Source of the DNA: Streptomyces sp. NBC_01235
Lineage (GTDB): Bacteria; Actinomycetota; Actinomycetes; Streptomycetales; Streptomycetaceae
Assembly: GCF_035989285.1 (NCBI RefSeq)
Contig: NZ_CP108513.1
Span: 9,920,001-9,984,000 of the forward strand
Direction: 5' to 3'
DNA length: 64,000 nucleotides
Of this stretch, positions 8,034 to 16,740 are shown in pieces (the stretch's first letter is position 1; every line of letters begins with the position of its first letter). Made by a program: the position numbers and the translations under genes. The notes under the pieces were generated by a model. It did no database searches, was not told the origin of the DNA, and saw only the letters and a program-made list of their open reading frames with translations.

Positions 8034-9422
8034 ATGACGACACGTCCCCCCGCTCCGTCCCGCCGTGCCCTGCTGCGCGCGATGGCCGCGGTGCCCGCCA
8101 CAGCGCTCGTGCTCGGTGAGGCGCCCGGCCTGCTCGGCACGGCCCTCGCCGCCGCGCCGGCCGCCGGATCGGCCACCCGCTACACCATCGTCCCGTTCCT
8201 CAACAGCAACGACGGCACGGTGAACGTCTACCAGTCCGACGACGCGACCGACTTCCGGCTGGTGCAGTCCTCCGCCTACACCCCGCCGAGCAACCGCATC
8301 CGCGACGCGAGCATTTTCAAGCACACCAACGGCTACTACTACGTCACCTACACCACCCACACCTGGCAGGACGCCAGCACCACCATCGGCTTCGCCCGCA
8401 GCTCCGACCGGGTCAACTGGACGTTCCTGTACGACTACACGGTCCCGATCGCCAACCTCTCCCGCGCCTGGGCGCCGGAGTGGTTCGTCGACAGCGACGG
8501 CAGTGTGAACGTCATCGTGTCCTGCTCGGTGACCAGCGACGAGTGGATCTTCACGCCGTATCTGCTCAAGGCCACCGACTCCGCGCTGACCACGTGGAGT
8601 TCACCGGTCGCCCTGTCGGGCATCGGGTCGAACCACATCGACACGTACATCGTGAAGTCCGGCTCGACGTACCACGCCTTCACGAAGAACGAGACGGCGA
8701 AGTACATCGAGTACGCGACGGCGTCGAGCCTCGCCGGCCCCTACACGATCAAGAAGACCGGCGACTGGGCGGGCTGGGGCAGTTACCGCGAGGGTCCGTC
8801 CGTCATCCAGCTCGACAACGGCGCCTGGCGGATCTTCTTCGACGGGTACGGCGACGGCAAGTACTACTACAGCGACAGCTACGACACCTTCGCCACCTGG
8901 ACCGCGCCCAAGGCCCTGCCCAGCATCTCGGGCACGGCACGCCACTTCACCGTCATCAAGGAGACGGTGACCGGCGGCCCGACCCTCACGAAGAACGCCA
9001 CACGCTCGCTGCGCTCCGCCAACTACACCACCCGCTACTGGCAGGAGCAGTCCGCCCTGCTCAACCTCCCCGTGGTGACCAGCTCCAGCACCACCGCCGA
9101 GAAGCAGGCGTCCACCTTCACCGTCGTGGCCGGTCTCGCCGACGCGAACGCCTACTCCTTCCGCGACGCGTCCGGCAACTACCTGCGCCACTACTCCTTC
9201 CGCGGCCGCTTCGACGCCAACGACGGCACGTCGACCTTCGCGAGGGACGCGACCTTCGTCGCCCGGACCGGTACGACGAGCGATGCGATCCGCTTCGAGT
9301 CGTACAACTACCCCGGCTACTACCTGCGCCACTACAACTACCAACTCCGCGTGGAACTGTCCGACGGCACGGACCTCTTCCGACAGGACAGCTCGTTCGT
9401 GCCGGTGACGGCCTGGGCCTGA
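8034..9422 (+). CDS. Secreted GH43-type arabinan hydrolase with AbfB (CBM42) domain
   Basis: Exported glycosidase of 462 aa. The N-terminus has a twin-arginine signal (SRRALLRAM followed by an Ala-rich segment to about residue 45). Residues about 50-315 look like a GH43 five-bladed propeller: RDASIFKHTNGYYYVTY near the start (the Asp is the likely base), RAWAPEWFVD, and REGPSVIQL (likely general acid Glu). The C-terminal 130 residues form a CBM42/AbfB trefoil with repeats YLRHYSFRGRFDAND and YYLRHYNYQLRVE, which binds arabinofuranose side chains. Likely substrate is arabinan or arabinoxylan. Start ATG follows GGAGAG. A terminator hairpin follows at 9437. Confidence 0.85.
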   Translation: MTTRPPAPSRRALLRAMAAVPATALVLGEAPGLLGTALAAAPAAGSATRYTIVPFLNSNDGTVNVYQSDDATDFRLVQSSAYTPPSNRIRDASIFKHTNGYYYVTYTTHTWQDASTTIGFARSSDRVNWTFLYDYTVPIANLSRAWAPEWFVDSDGSVNVIVSCSVTSDEWIFTPYLLKATDSALTTWSSPVALSGIGSNHIDTYIVKSGSTYHAFTKNETAKYIEYATASSLAGPYTIKKTGDWAGWGSYREGPSVIQLDNGAWRIFFDGYGDGKYYYSDSYDTFATWTAPKALPSISGTARHFTVIKETVTGGPTLTKNATRSLRSANYTTRYWQEQSALLNLPVVTSSSTTAEKQASTFTVVAGLADANAYSFRDASGNYLRHYSFRGRFDANDGTSTFARDATFVARTGTTSDAIRFESYNYPGYYLRHYNYQLRVELSDGTDLFRQDSSFVPVTAWA

Positions 9423-9436
9423 CCCGCACCGCTGCG

Positions 9437-9457
9437 GACGGCCTGAGGAGGGCCGTC
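9437..9457 (+). terminator. Hairpin after GH43
   Basis: GACGGCC-TGAGGAG-GGCCGTC, perfect 7-bp stem with 7-nt loop, 15 nt after the GH43 stop. No T-run follows, as is common in Streptomyces. Confidence 0.55.
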
Positions 9458-9745
9458 AACCGCTGCGCGGCGGTTCACCGGTGTACGCCGCGTGCAGGCG
9501 GTCCACCGGTCGTCGGCGGATGCCTGGCGAGGGTTGGCGTACGGCGCCCCGAGCGCGACCTTCACGGCCCGGTCGACGTCGGTGGCGGCCAGGCCCGGCT
9601 CGGCGAGGGAACGGGGGACGCCGAGCCGGCCGCCCAGCTCGTACGACTCCCTCGCCGGGTCCGGGGCGTCGAGGGCCCGACGCGGCACGGCCAGGGCGTC
9701 GGGCACCTCCGGCGCGTCCCTTTCCCTCTGCGCGCGACGCCGTGA
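9456..9745 (-). pseudogene. Remnant of maleylacetate reductase (iron-containing ADH), C-terminal end
   Basis: On the minus strand a frame reads SYELGGRLGVPRSLAEPGL, then VDRAVKVALGAPYANPRQ, the C-terminal helical end of maleylacetate reductases (compare the family pattern ..DLA.RLGAP..LR.LG...LDRAA.LA..NPY.NPR). Near 9507 the frame shifts by one base; the next frame continues VDRLHAAYTGEPPRSG and stops at 9456, matching the usual C-terminus of the family (DAAYTG). The N-terminal three quarters are absent. I see no functional gene between GH43 and the GH4 gene. This is a decayed fragment of an aromatic-degradation gene. Confidence 0.6.
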
Positions 9746-9809
9746 CGGCGGTGACCCCTCCGTAGGCCCGAGTCCCACCGCCGACGTGCTGAACAGCTGC
9801 CTTCGAAGG

Positions 9810-11171
9810 TCAGCGGCCCAGGTAGGCGAGCTCGGGGAAGTGCCCCTGGTAGGCGTCCAGCAGGCGCTTGGCGACGGCGTACGAGTCGATCAGGGGGTGG
9901 ATGGTCAGGGCCCTGACGGCGTGCGCGCGATCGCTGGTGGTGGCGGCCCGGATCACCGCGCGTTCGACGGCCTTGACCGAGCACACCAGACCCGTGCCGT
10001 GCTCGGGCAGCGGGGCTCCGGCGATGGGATGGGCGCCGTTGCCGTCCACATGGCAGGGGACCTCGATGACGGCGTCGTCGTCGAGGACCGGGATCCGGCC
10101 GCGGTTGCGGACGTTGAGGATGAGAGTCGCCCGCTCGTCCAGCGCGATGGCCCGCATCAGGGCGAGGGCCACCTGCTCGTAGCCGCCGGACTCGAGGTCG
10201 CACGAGTCGCGTTCCCCCATGCCGACGGCCTCACGGTTCTCGGCCATGTAGGTGGTCTCGCGCTCCAGCCGGGTGGCGTCCCAGGCGTTCCAGGCCGCGC
10301 GTGGCGCCGGCGAGGAACCGTCGACGGTGGCCACGGAGGTGTAGAAGCGCTGCTGCTGGGAGTGGAGGAAGGCCCCCCGGGTCTGCTCCGCGGCTCTCGC
10401 CGAGCGCACCGACTCACGGCTGAAGTAGTAGTAGTGCAGGTACTCGTTGGGCAGCGCGCCGAGCGTGCGCAGCAGGTCGGCGCCGAAGAGCTTGCCCTCC
10501 TCGAAGGAGGTCAGCGCGGCCTCGTCCTCGAACAGCGACGGCAGCAGATCCCGGCCGTCGGCGTACAGACCGCGCAGCCAGCCCAGGTGGTTCAGCCCCA
10601 CGTAGTCCAGGCGGGTGCGCGCCGGATCGACGCCGAGCGCCCCGGCCACGCGGCGGCCCAGGCCCACCGGGGAGTCACAGATCCCGATCACCCGGTCCCC
10701 GAGGTGTGCGGTCATCGCCTCGGTGACCAGGCCGGCCGGATTGGTGAAGTTGATGACCCAGGCGTCGGGAGCCAGGGCGGCGATGCGGCGGGCGACCGCG
10801 GCCGCCACCGGGACGGTGCGCAGCCCGAAGGAGACGCCGCCCGCGCCGACGGTCTCCTGGCCCAGCACGCCTTCCGCCAGCGCGATGCGTTCGTCCGCCG
10901 CCCGGCCGGCGAGTCCGCCGACGCGTATGGCGGAGAACACGAAGTCCGCTCCGGTGACCGCCTTCTCGAGGTCGGTCGTGGTGGTGACGGCCGGCGGGTC
11001 GGGATGCCCGGCCGCCTGGTCGGCGAGGACCTTGCGGATGGTCGTCAGCCGTGAGGCGTCCAGGTCGTACAGGGTCACGTCGGTGACGCGCCCTTCGCCG
11101 CGGTCGCCCAGCAGCGCCCGGTAGACCAGCGGGACCCGGAAGCCCCCGCCGCCCAGGATCGTGAGTCTCAT
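9810..11171 (-). CDS. GH4 family glycosidase, 6-phospho-beta-glucosidase-like
   Basis: NAD+- and metal-dependent cytoplasmic glycosidase of 453 aa. An N-terminal Rossmann motif (LTILGGGGFRVP) binds NAD. The family core VINFTNPAGLVTEAM is followed by GICDSP, whose Cys is the expected metal ligand, and GLNHLGW supplies the metal-binding His. The usual GH4 phosphosugar motif CNVP reads CDSP here, so the need for a 6-phosphate is uncertain. ATG overlaps the DeoR-gene stop as ATGA, so the two are coupled. They face a sugar ABC operon, suggesting this enzyme cleaves the imported disaccharide. Confidence 0.85.
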   Translation of the reverse strand: MRLTILGGGGFRVPLVYRALLGDRGEGRVTDVTLYDLDASRLTTIRKVLADQAAGHPDPPAVTTTTDLEKAVTGADFVFSAIRVGGLAGRAADERIALAEGVLGQETVGAGGVSFGLRTVPVAAAVARRIAALAPDAWVINFTNPAGLVTEAMTAHLGDRVIGICDSPVGLGRRVAGALGVDPARTRLDYVGLNHLGWLRGLYADGRDLLPSLFEDEAALTSFEEGKLFGADLLRTLGALPNEYLHYYYFSRESVRSARAAEQTRGAFLHSQQQRFYTSVATVDGSSPAPRAAWNAWDATRLERETTYMAENREAVGMGERDSCDLESGGYEQVALALMRAIALDERATLILNVRNRGRIPVLDDDAVIEVPCHVDGNGAHPIAGAPLPEHGTGLVCSVKAVERAVIRAATTSDRAHAVRALTIHPLIDSYAVAKRLLDAYQGHFPELAYLGR

Positions 11172-11920
11172 ACTTCGACCACCTCAACTCCCGCCTCGCG
11201 CAGTCGATTGCAGGTCTTCTCGTCCCCGGGCGCGTTGGTCACGACGACGTCGAGCTCCTCGGGACCGCACACCCGGGCCATCCCGGTGCCGGGGAACTTG
11301 CCGGCGTCCGCCACCAGGACCACCTGGGCGCTGGCGGCGATCATCGCCCGTTTGACCGGCACCTCGACGGCCGTGGTGTCCAGTACCTGGCCGTCGGGGC
11401 GGACCCCGCTGGTGCCGAGGAACAGCCGGTCGGCGTGGACCTGGCGCAGATTGTCCTCGGTGAGGAAACCGACCAGCGAACGGTAGTCGCGCCGCACCAC
11501 ACCGCCCAACAGGATCAGCTGGACGTCCTTGTCGTCCTGGAGCTCCTCGTAGACGGCCAGATTGCTGGTGATCACTGTCAGGGAGCGGCCGTGGAGATGG
11601 CGGGCCACCCGGTGAGCGGTGGTGCCGATGTCGAGCAGCACGGTCTCGCCGTCCCTGACGAGGTTTGCGCACCAGGCGCCCAGGGCGTCCTTCGCCTCGA
11701 CACGGACGCCGGCCACGTCGGCGAACGGGTCGTCCTCGCCCACGACGGGGGCGGCACCGCCGTAGACCCGCTTGAGCAGTCCCTCGTCCTCCAGTTGCGC
11801 GAGGTCGCGCCGGACCGTGGCCTGACTCGCCCCGACCTTGTCGGCCAGGGCGACCACCGAGGTGGGCCCGTCCGCACGCAGAGCGCGCAGGATCAGCTGA
11901 TGTCTTCGGTCAGGGAGCAT
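11168..11920 (-). CDS. DeoR-family transcriptional regulator
   Basis: Sugar-responsive repressor of 250 aa. The N-terminal DeoR helix-turn-helix reads LPDRRHQLILRALRADG, ALADKVGASQATVRRDL, EDEGLLKRVYGGA. The C-terminal DeoR sensor domain has LDIGTTAHRVARHL and FLGTSGVRPDG. Ligands of this class are usually phosphorylated sugars. The start at MLPDRRHQ matches family N-termini; an ATG four codons upstream (MVCR) is equally possible because neither has a strong ribosome site. It is co-transcribed with GH4 and divergent from the ABC operon, which it probably controls. Confidence 0.85.
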   Translation of the reverse strand: MLPDRRHQLILRALRADGPTSVVALADKVGASQATVRRDLAQLEDEGLLKRVYGGAAPVVGEDDPFADVAGVRVEAKDALGAWCANLVRDGETVLLDIGTTAHRVARHLHGRSLTVITSNLAVYEELQDDKDVQLILLGGVVRRDYRSLVGFLTEDNLRQVHADRLFLGTSGVRPDGQVLDTTAVEVPVKRAMIAASAQVVLVADAGKFPGTGMARVCGPEELDVVVTNAPGDEKTCNRLREAGVEVVEV

Positions 11921-11987
11921 GCGGCAGACCATACTCGCGAACGCGCCAAACTCAAGCAAAGTCGCGCATGAATGTCTCGATACCTGC

Positions 11988-12001
11988 TTGACCCTTGTCA
12001 A
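11988..12001 (+). promoter_or_regulatory. Short inverted repeat between DeoR gene and ABC operon
   Basis: TTGAC-CCTT-GTCAA in the 345-bp divergent region. It could be a DeoR operator half-site pair or overlap a -35 element (TTGACC). The -10 is not clear, so this is a weak call. Confidence 0.3.
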
Positions 12002-12138
12002 ACCCGCGCACCGGGTGCACTCTCTTGCGTAATTCGGAGCCAGGTCCGGACCCCACTCCGGTCGGCCGAAGCGGATGAACGGCATATTCCGCCGTCACGG
12101 ACGCGTCGGCACCGTCTGAGAGAACCAGGTCACATACC

Positions 12139-12188
12139 CCGGGTGGCTGAAGGGTCCACACCCACGCCGATGCTCTTCAGCCACCCGG
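12139..12188 (+). promoter_or_regulatory. 14-bp hairpin in the leader of the sugar ABC operon
   Basis: CCGGGTGGCTGAAG and its exact complement separated by 22 nt, about 90 nt upstream of the SBP start codon. Perfect complementarity over 14 bp is far beyond chance. As it lies in the leader and not after a gene, it may be an attenuator or a large operator. Confidence 0.6.
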
Positions 12189-12277
12189 CCTCCCGCCGCG
12201 CCCCTCCGCGGCCACGACCCACAGGTCCTGTCGGGCATGCCGGACACGCCGAACCCGCCGAAATCTAGGAGAAGACC

Positions 12278-13555
12278 GTGGACCTTTCCCGCAGACGATT
12301 CCTTCAGGCCGCCGTACTGACGGCCGCCGCGGCCGGCGCCACCGCAGCGTGCGGCGGCGGCTCCGGATCGAGCGGCAGCAAGGACAGCAAGAACCTGACC
12401 CTCTGGTACTGGTCGGGAGGCCTGAGCGACAAGGTCGTCGCGGACGCCAAGAAGCACTTCTCCGACATCACCCTCAAGACCTCCGTGGTCGGCGGCGACT
12501 TCAAGACCAAGCTGCTCACCGGCCTCAGGGCCGCGCAGTCCGCCCCGGACATCACCGGCATCAAGGGCGAGGACATCGCCTCGTTCCTGCCCAACGCCAA
12601 CCGCTTCGTCGACCTGAAGACCGTCGGCGCGGACAAGCTGGCCCCGCAGTACCTGTCGTGGAAGCTGAAGCAGGCCACCACCCAGGACGGCAAGCTCATC
12701 GGTTTCCCGATCGACATCGGCCCCTGCGCCACGTTCTACCGCGAGGACCTCTTCGCGAAGGCGGGGCTGCCCACCGACCCGGCCAAGGTCTCCTCCGAAC
12801 TGTCCACCTGGGACGACTACTTCAAGGCCGGCGTCGAACTGCACAAGGCGGTCCCCAAGACCTTCCTGATCAACAACATCGGCTCGGTGTTCTCGATGGT
12901 CATCGGCCAGGGCACCCAGCGGTTCATCGACGAGGACAACAGGTTCATCGGCGACCAGGACCACATCCGCACCGCCTGGACCACCGCCGTCAAGCCCTAC
13001 ACGCTCGGCATCGACGCCAAGATCAACGACAACACGTGGAACGCCGCGATCGGCAACAGCTCCCTGGGCACCGAGATCGGCGCCGCCTGGCACGCGCTGG
13101 ACATCAGCAACGCCGCCCCGGGCACCAAGGGCAAGTGGCGGGTGGCGAGCCTGCCCGGCGGGCCGTCCAACCTCGGCGGGTCCTTCCTGGCCATCCCCGC
13201 GACCAGCGGCAACCCCGAGGAGGCCTTCAAGATCATCAGCTGGATCCTCAGCCCGGAGAACCAGGCCCGCGGCTTCACCGACGCCGCCCTGTTCCCGACC
13301 GCCCCGGCCGCGTACAACCTGCCGGCACTGACCGGCGGCGACGCCTTCTTCGGCGGCCAGAAGAGCATCGAGATCTTCGGCCCGGCGGCCGAGAAGATCC
13401 CCACCGCCTACGAGGCCCCGGCCGACGCGGCGGTCTCCGCGCCCTTCTTCAGCGAGCTGACCAGCATCGAGGCCAAGGGCAAGGACCCCGACGAAGCCTG
13501 GAAGGACGCGGTCGGCCAGGCCAAGCAGATCGCCCAGCGGCAGGGAGTGAAGTGA
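12278..13555 (+). CDS. ABC sugar importer, extracellular solute-binding lipoprotein
   Basis: Substrate-capture component of 425 aa of the family 1 (maltose-type) solute-binding proteins. The N-terminus combines a twin-arginine motif (SRRRFLQA) with a lipobox ATAAC, so Cys25 is lipidated after Tat export. Mature features include LTLWYWSGGLSDKVV and an SPENQARGFTD helix near the C-terminus. Start is GTG, chosen because TAGGAGAAG lies just upstream and it yields the signal peptide. First gene of an SBP-permease-permease operon with no ATPase gene. The ligand is probably a beta-glucoside or similar oligosaccharide, inferred from the divergent GH4 gene. Confidence 0.88.
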   Translation: MDLSRRRFLQAAVLTAAAAGATAACGGGSGSSGSKDSKNLTLWYWSGGLSDKVVADAKKHFSDITLKTSVVGGDFKTKLLTGLRAAQSAPDITGIKGEDIASFLPNANRFVDLKTVGADKLAPQYLSWKLKQATTQDGKLIGFPIDIGPCATFYREDLFAKAGLPTDPAKVSSELSTWDDYFKAGVELHKAVPKTFLINNIGSVFSMVIGQGTQRFIDEDNRFIGDQDHIRTAWTTAVKPYTLGIDAKINDNTWNAAIGNSSLGTEIGAAWHALDISNAAPGTKGKWRVASLPGGPSNLGGSFLAIPATSGNPEEAFKIISWILSPENQARGFTDAALFPTAPAAYNLPALTGGDAFFGGQKSIEIFGPAAEKIPTAYEAPADAAVSAPFFSELTSIEAKGKDPDEAWKDAVGQAKQIAQRQGVK

Positions 13556-13556
13556 C

Positions 13557-14612
13557 ATGTCGTCAAGCCCGGTAGCCGGCCCGGCACCCACCGGACCGAC
13601 CTCCGGATCCGACACGGGCCCCACCGGACAGGCCGTTCCGGACCGCTCGCACGGTCCGGGGCGGCGCGCCCCACGGATCCGGCCGGTGTCGGCCGGGGCC
13701 CGGCGCGGGCCGCGACGGCGGGTCGCCAGGCACTGGCCGCAGTACCTGGCCATCTCGCCGTACTACCTGATCTTCTCGGTCTTCATGTTCTTCCCGGTGA
13801 TCTACACCGTGTACCTGGCGTTCCAGAAGTGGGACGGCATCGGGGACATGCACTTCGTCGGGTTCCAGCAGTTCCGCTTCCTGTGGGACGACCCGGTGTT
13901 CTGGCTGTCCGTGCGCAACACCCTCGTCATCTGGGTGCTGTCGACCGTGCCGATGCTCTTCCTGGCGCTGGTGCTCGCGGTGCTGGTGAACTCCACCAGA
14001 CGTCTCACCGCGTTCTACCGGGTCGCCCTGTTCATCCCCAGCATCACCTCGCTGGTGGCCATCGCGATCTTCTTCGGCGCGATCTTCAGCAACAACTTCG
14101 GCCTGATCAACGCCGTCCTCAGATCACTGCACGTGTCGGCCGTGCCCTGGATGAGCAACGAGTGGACGATCAAGCTGGTGATCGCGGCGCTGATGACCTG
14201 GCAGTGGACCGGCTACAACGCCATCATCTACCTGGCCGGCCTCCAGGCGATCCCCTCGGAGCTCTACGAGGCCGCCCGGATGGACGGTGCCGGCCCGGTA
14301 CGGATCTTCTTCTCCGTCACCATCCCGCTGCTGCGGCCCATCATCCTGTTCACCGTGGTGGTCTCCACCGTCACCGGTCTGCAGAGCTTCACCGAACCCC
14401 AGGTGCTGTTCAACAGCGACGCGTCCACCAACCCCAACTCCGGCGGTCCGGGCCAGGCGGGCATGACCACACTGCTGTACTTCTACCACCAGGCCTTCGA
14501 CAACAACGACTTCGGCTACGCCGCCGCCATCGTCTGGGCCTTCTTCCTGCTGATCCTGCTCATCGTCCTCATCAACTGGCGCCTGGTGCAGCGTAAGGAG
14601 CGACGGCCATGA
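13557..14612 (+). CDS. ABC sugar importer permease (MalF type)
   Basis: Integral membrane protein of 351 aa with about six transmembrane segments, the first near ISPYYLIFSVFMFFPVIYTVYL. The cytoplasmic EAA loop, which docks on the ATPase, reads EAARMDGAGPVRIFFSVTIP. A 60-residue Pro/Gly/Arg-rich cytoplasmic N-terminus is longer than usual. It starts one base after the SBP stop and overlaps the next permease as ATGA. Confidence 0.9.
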   Translation: MSSSPVAGPAPTGPTSGSDTGPTGQAVPDRSHGPGRRAPRIRPVSAGARRGPRRRVARHWPQYLAISPYYLIFSVFMFFPVIYTVYLAFQKWDGIGDMHFVGFQQFRFLWDDPVFWLSVRNTLVIWVLSTVPMLFLALVLAVLVNSTRRLTAFYRVALFIPSITSLVAIAIFFGAIFSNNFGLINAVLRSLHVSAVPWMSNEWTIKLVIAALMTWQWTGYNAIIYLAGLQAIPSELYEAARMDGAGPVRIFFSVTIPLLRPIILFTVVVSTVTGLQSFTEPQVLFNSDASTNPNSGGPGQAGMTTLLYFYHQAFDNNDFGYAAAIVWAFFLLILLIVLINWRLVQRKERRP

Positions 14613-15442
14613 ACGGCTTGAACCGCAACCGCGTCCGGGGGCTCAGCGTCCATGTGATCCTGATGCTCGGCGTCGTCATCTCGGTGTTCCCGTTCTACTG
14701 GATCGTCGTCATGGCGACGAACACCTCGCAGGACATCTACAGCTACCCGCCGAAACTGTGGTTCGGCGACCACCTGCTGGCCAACATCCAGCACCTGTTC
14801 GACAAGATGGACTTCTTCGGATCGCTGTTCAACACCGTGATCGTCGCGGTCTGTACGACGGCGCTGGTGCTGTTCTTCGACTCGCTGGCAGCGTTCGCCT
14901 TCGCCAAGTACGACTTCCCCGGCAAGAAGTTCCTCTTCGGCGTGCTGCTGTCGATGTACATCCTGCCGACCCAGCTGGCGATCATCCCGCAGTACGAGAT
15001 CATGGTGCAGCTGGGCTGGCTGGGCACCCTCAAGGCGCTGATCGTGCCCGCCGCCGCCAACGCCTTCGGCATCTTCTGGATGCGCCAGTACACCACCACC
15101 AGCGTCCCCGACGAACTGCTGGACGCCGCCCGCATCGAGGGCGCCGGCTTCTTCCGGCTGTACTGGCACGTGGTGCTGCCGTGCGTCCGCCCGGCCCTGG
15201 CGTTCCTCGGGATCTACACCTTCATCGCCGCCTGGAACGACTACATCCTGCCGCTCGTGATGCTGGTCAACCCCGACCGCCTCACCCTCCAGGTGGCGCT
15301 GGCCCAGCTGTACGCCGGCCACTCCACCGACTACAGCATGGTGATGGCCGGCGTGCTGCTGTCCGTCATCCCCCTGGTACTGGTGTTCACCTTCTTCGCC
15401 CGGGGCTTCATCGCGGACGCCACCAAGGGCGCCCTGCGCTGA
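14609..15442 (+). CDS. ABC sugar importer permease (MalG type)
   Basis: Membrane protein of 277 aa with six predicted helices and the EAA loop DAARIEGAGFFRLYWHVVLP. It pairs with the upstream permease to form the transport channel. ATG overlaps the preceding stop. No ATP-binding subunit follows; in Streptomyces such carbohydrate importers are generally energised by the shared ATPase MsiK encoded elsewhere, which is inferred here. The operon ends at a strong hairpin at 15490. Confidence 0.9.
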   Translation: MNGLNRNRVRGLSVHVILMLGVVISVFPFYWIVVMATNTSQDIYSYPPKLWFGDHLLANIQHLFDKMDFFGSLFNTVIVAVCTTALVLFFDSLAAFAFAKYDFPGKKFLFGVLLSMYILPTQLAIIPQYEIMVQLGWLGTLKALIVPAAANAFGIFWMRQYTTTSVPDELLDAARIEGAGFFRLYWHVVLPCVRPALAFLGIYTFIAAWNDYILPLVMLVNPDRLTLQVALAQLYAGHSTDYSMVMAGVLLSVIPLVLVFTFFARGFIADATKGALR

Positions 15443-15489
15443 CCGCGGCGGGTGATCGGCAGGCCTGCGCGGACCCGGGACGGGCGGCA

Positions 15490-15515
15490 CCCGGGGACCG
15501 ACTCCGGTCCCCGGG
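15490..15515. terminator. Bidirectional terminator between permease and flotillin genes
   Basis: CCCGGGGACCG-ACTC-CGGTCCCCGGG: perfect 11-bp stem with a 4-nt loop between two convergent genes. Classic Streptomyces-type terminator without a T-run. Confidence 0.85.
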
Positions 15516-15537
15516 CCGAAGCCCTTCGAGGGCGCCG

Positions 15538-16725
15538 TCAGTCGACGTCCACCGGGCCGTCGTCCGCCTTCTTGTCCTTGCCCGGGTGCAGCTGGAGCAG
15601 GGCGCTGCCGTTGCCCTCCGCGGGGCGGCGGCCCTCGGCGGAGTCCTGGCCGCCCAGGTTCTGGCGGACCGAGTCGAGGATCGTCAGGCCCTGGGAGACC
15701 AGGCCGGCGGCGATCTCGCCCAGGCCGTCCGCGCCGTTCAGGACGTTGACATTGGCGCCGGCGAGACCACCGGCCGCCTCCTTCACGATCTGCGGGAGCT
15801 GGTCGATCAGCATCCGGTCGAGCGCGACCCGGTCGTAGGAGGCCGCCGCCTCGGCCTGGATCTTCATACGCTGCGCGTCTGCGGCGGCGAGCACCCTGAT
15901 CCGCTCCGCCTCCGCCTCCGCGGGCTTCACGATCTCGGCCACCAGCTGCTGCTGGCGCAGCTTGGCCTGGCGCTGCGCCAGCTCGGTCTGGGCGGCGAGC
16001 ACCTCCTGCTGGGCGTGGGCCTGTGCCAGCGGTCCGGCCTGTGCGGCCTTCGCCTGGGCGCGGTCCACCTCGGCCGAGTACTCCGCCTTGACGATGGCGG
16101 TCTGCCGGGCGTACTCGGCCTGGTTGCGTGCCGCGACCTGCTCCGCCTCGACCGAGGCCTGCGTGGCCTGTGCCTGGGCGATCTGGGCCTGCCGCTGGAT
16201 GGCCGCCTTGTGCGGTGCGGACATGGCCTCGATGTAGCCGGTGTCGCCGTCGTCGATCGACTGGATCTGCAGCGAGTCCACGATCAGACCGATCTTCGCC
16301 ATCTCGATCTTCGAGGTGTCCAGGACCTCCGCGGCGAGCTTCTGCCGCTCGGTGACGATCTCCTCGACGGTCATCGAGCCGATGATGGCGCGCAGGTGAC
16401 CCGCGAAGATCCGGCCGGTCAGCACCGACATCTGGTCCTGGTCGGAGAGGAAGCGCTGGCCCGCGTTGATGATGCTCTCGTGGTCGTTGCCGACCTTGAA
16501 GGCGATGACGGCGCGGACGTGCAGCGCGATGCCCTGCCTGGTCACACAGGTCTCGGTGACCTCGGCCTCGCACATCGACAGGGTGAGGAAACGGGTCTTG
16601 CGAAAGACCGGGAGCACGAACTTGCCGTGCCCCGTCACCACTCGGAACGGCGCGCCCCCCAGTCCCCGCCGGCCCCCCGAGATCAACATCGCCTCGTCGG
16701 GAGCGGGAACGCGGTATCCGAACAT
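15538..16725 (-). CDS. Flotillin-family SPFH protein (second copy)
   Basis: SPFH protein of 395 aa, paralogous to the one at 5961. The SPFH domain begins almost at once (MFGYRVPAPDEAMLISGG); unlike the first copy there is no N-terminal transmembrane segment, so attachment would need lipidation or a partner. A coiled coil follows (about residues 190-310), ending in the shared flotillin segment NVLNGADGLGE. The tail is charged and Lys-rich. It lies 15 bp downstream of an NfeD-like gene, clearly one operon. Confidence 0.9.
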   Translation of the reverse strand: MFGYRVPAPDEAMLISGGRRGLGGAPFRVVTGHGKFVLPVFRKTRFLTLSMCEAEVTETCVTRQGIALHVRAVIAFKVGNDHESIINAGQRFLSDQDQMSVLTGRIFAGHLRAIIGSMTVEEIVTERQKLAAEVLDTSKIEMAKIGLIVDSLQIQSIDDGDTGYIEAMSAPHKAAIQRQAQIAQAQATQASVEAEQVAARNQAEYARQTAIVKAEYSAEVDRAQAKAAQAGPLAQAHAQQEVLAAQTELAQRQAKLRQQQLVAEIVKPAEAEAERIRVLAAADAQRMKIQAEAAASYDRVALDRMLIDQLPQIVKEAAGGLAGANVNVLNGADGLGEIAAGLVSQGLTILDSVRQNLGGQDSAEGRRPAEGNGSALLQLHPGKDKKADDGPVDVD

Positions 16726-16740
16726 TTCTCTTTCTACTCC

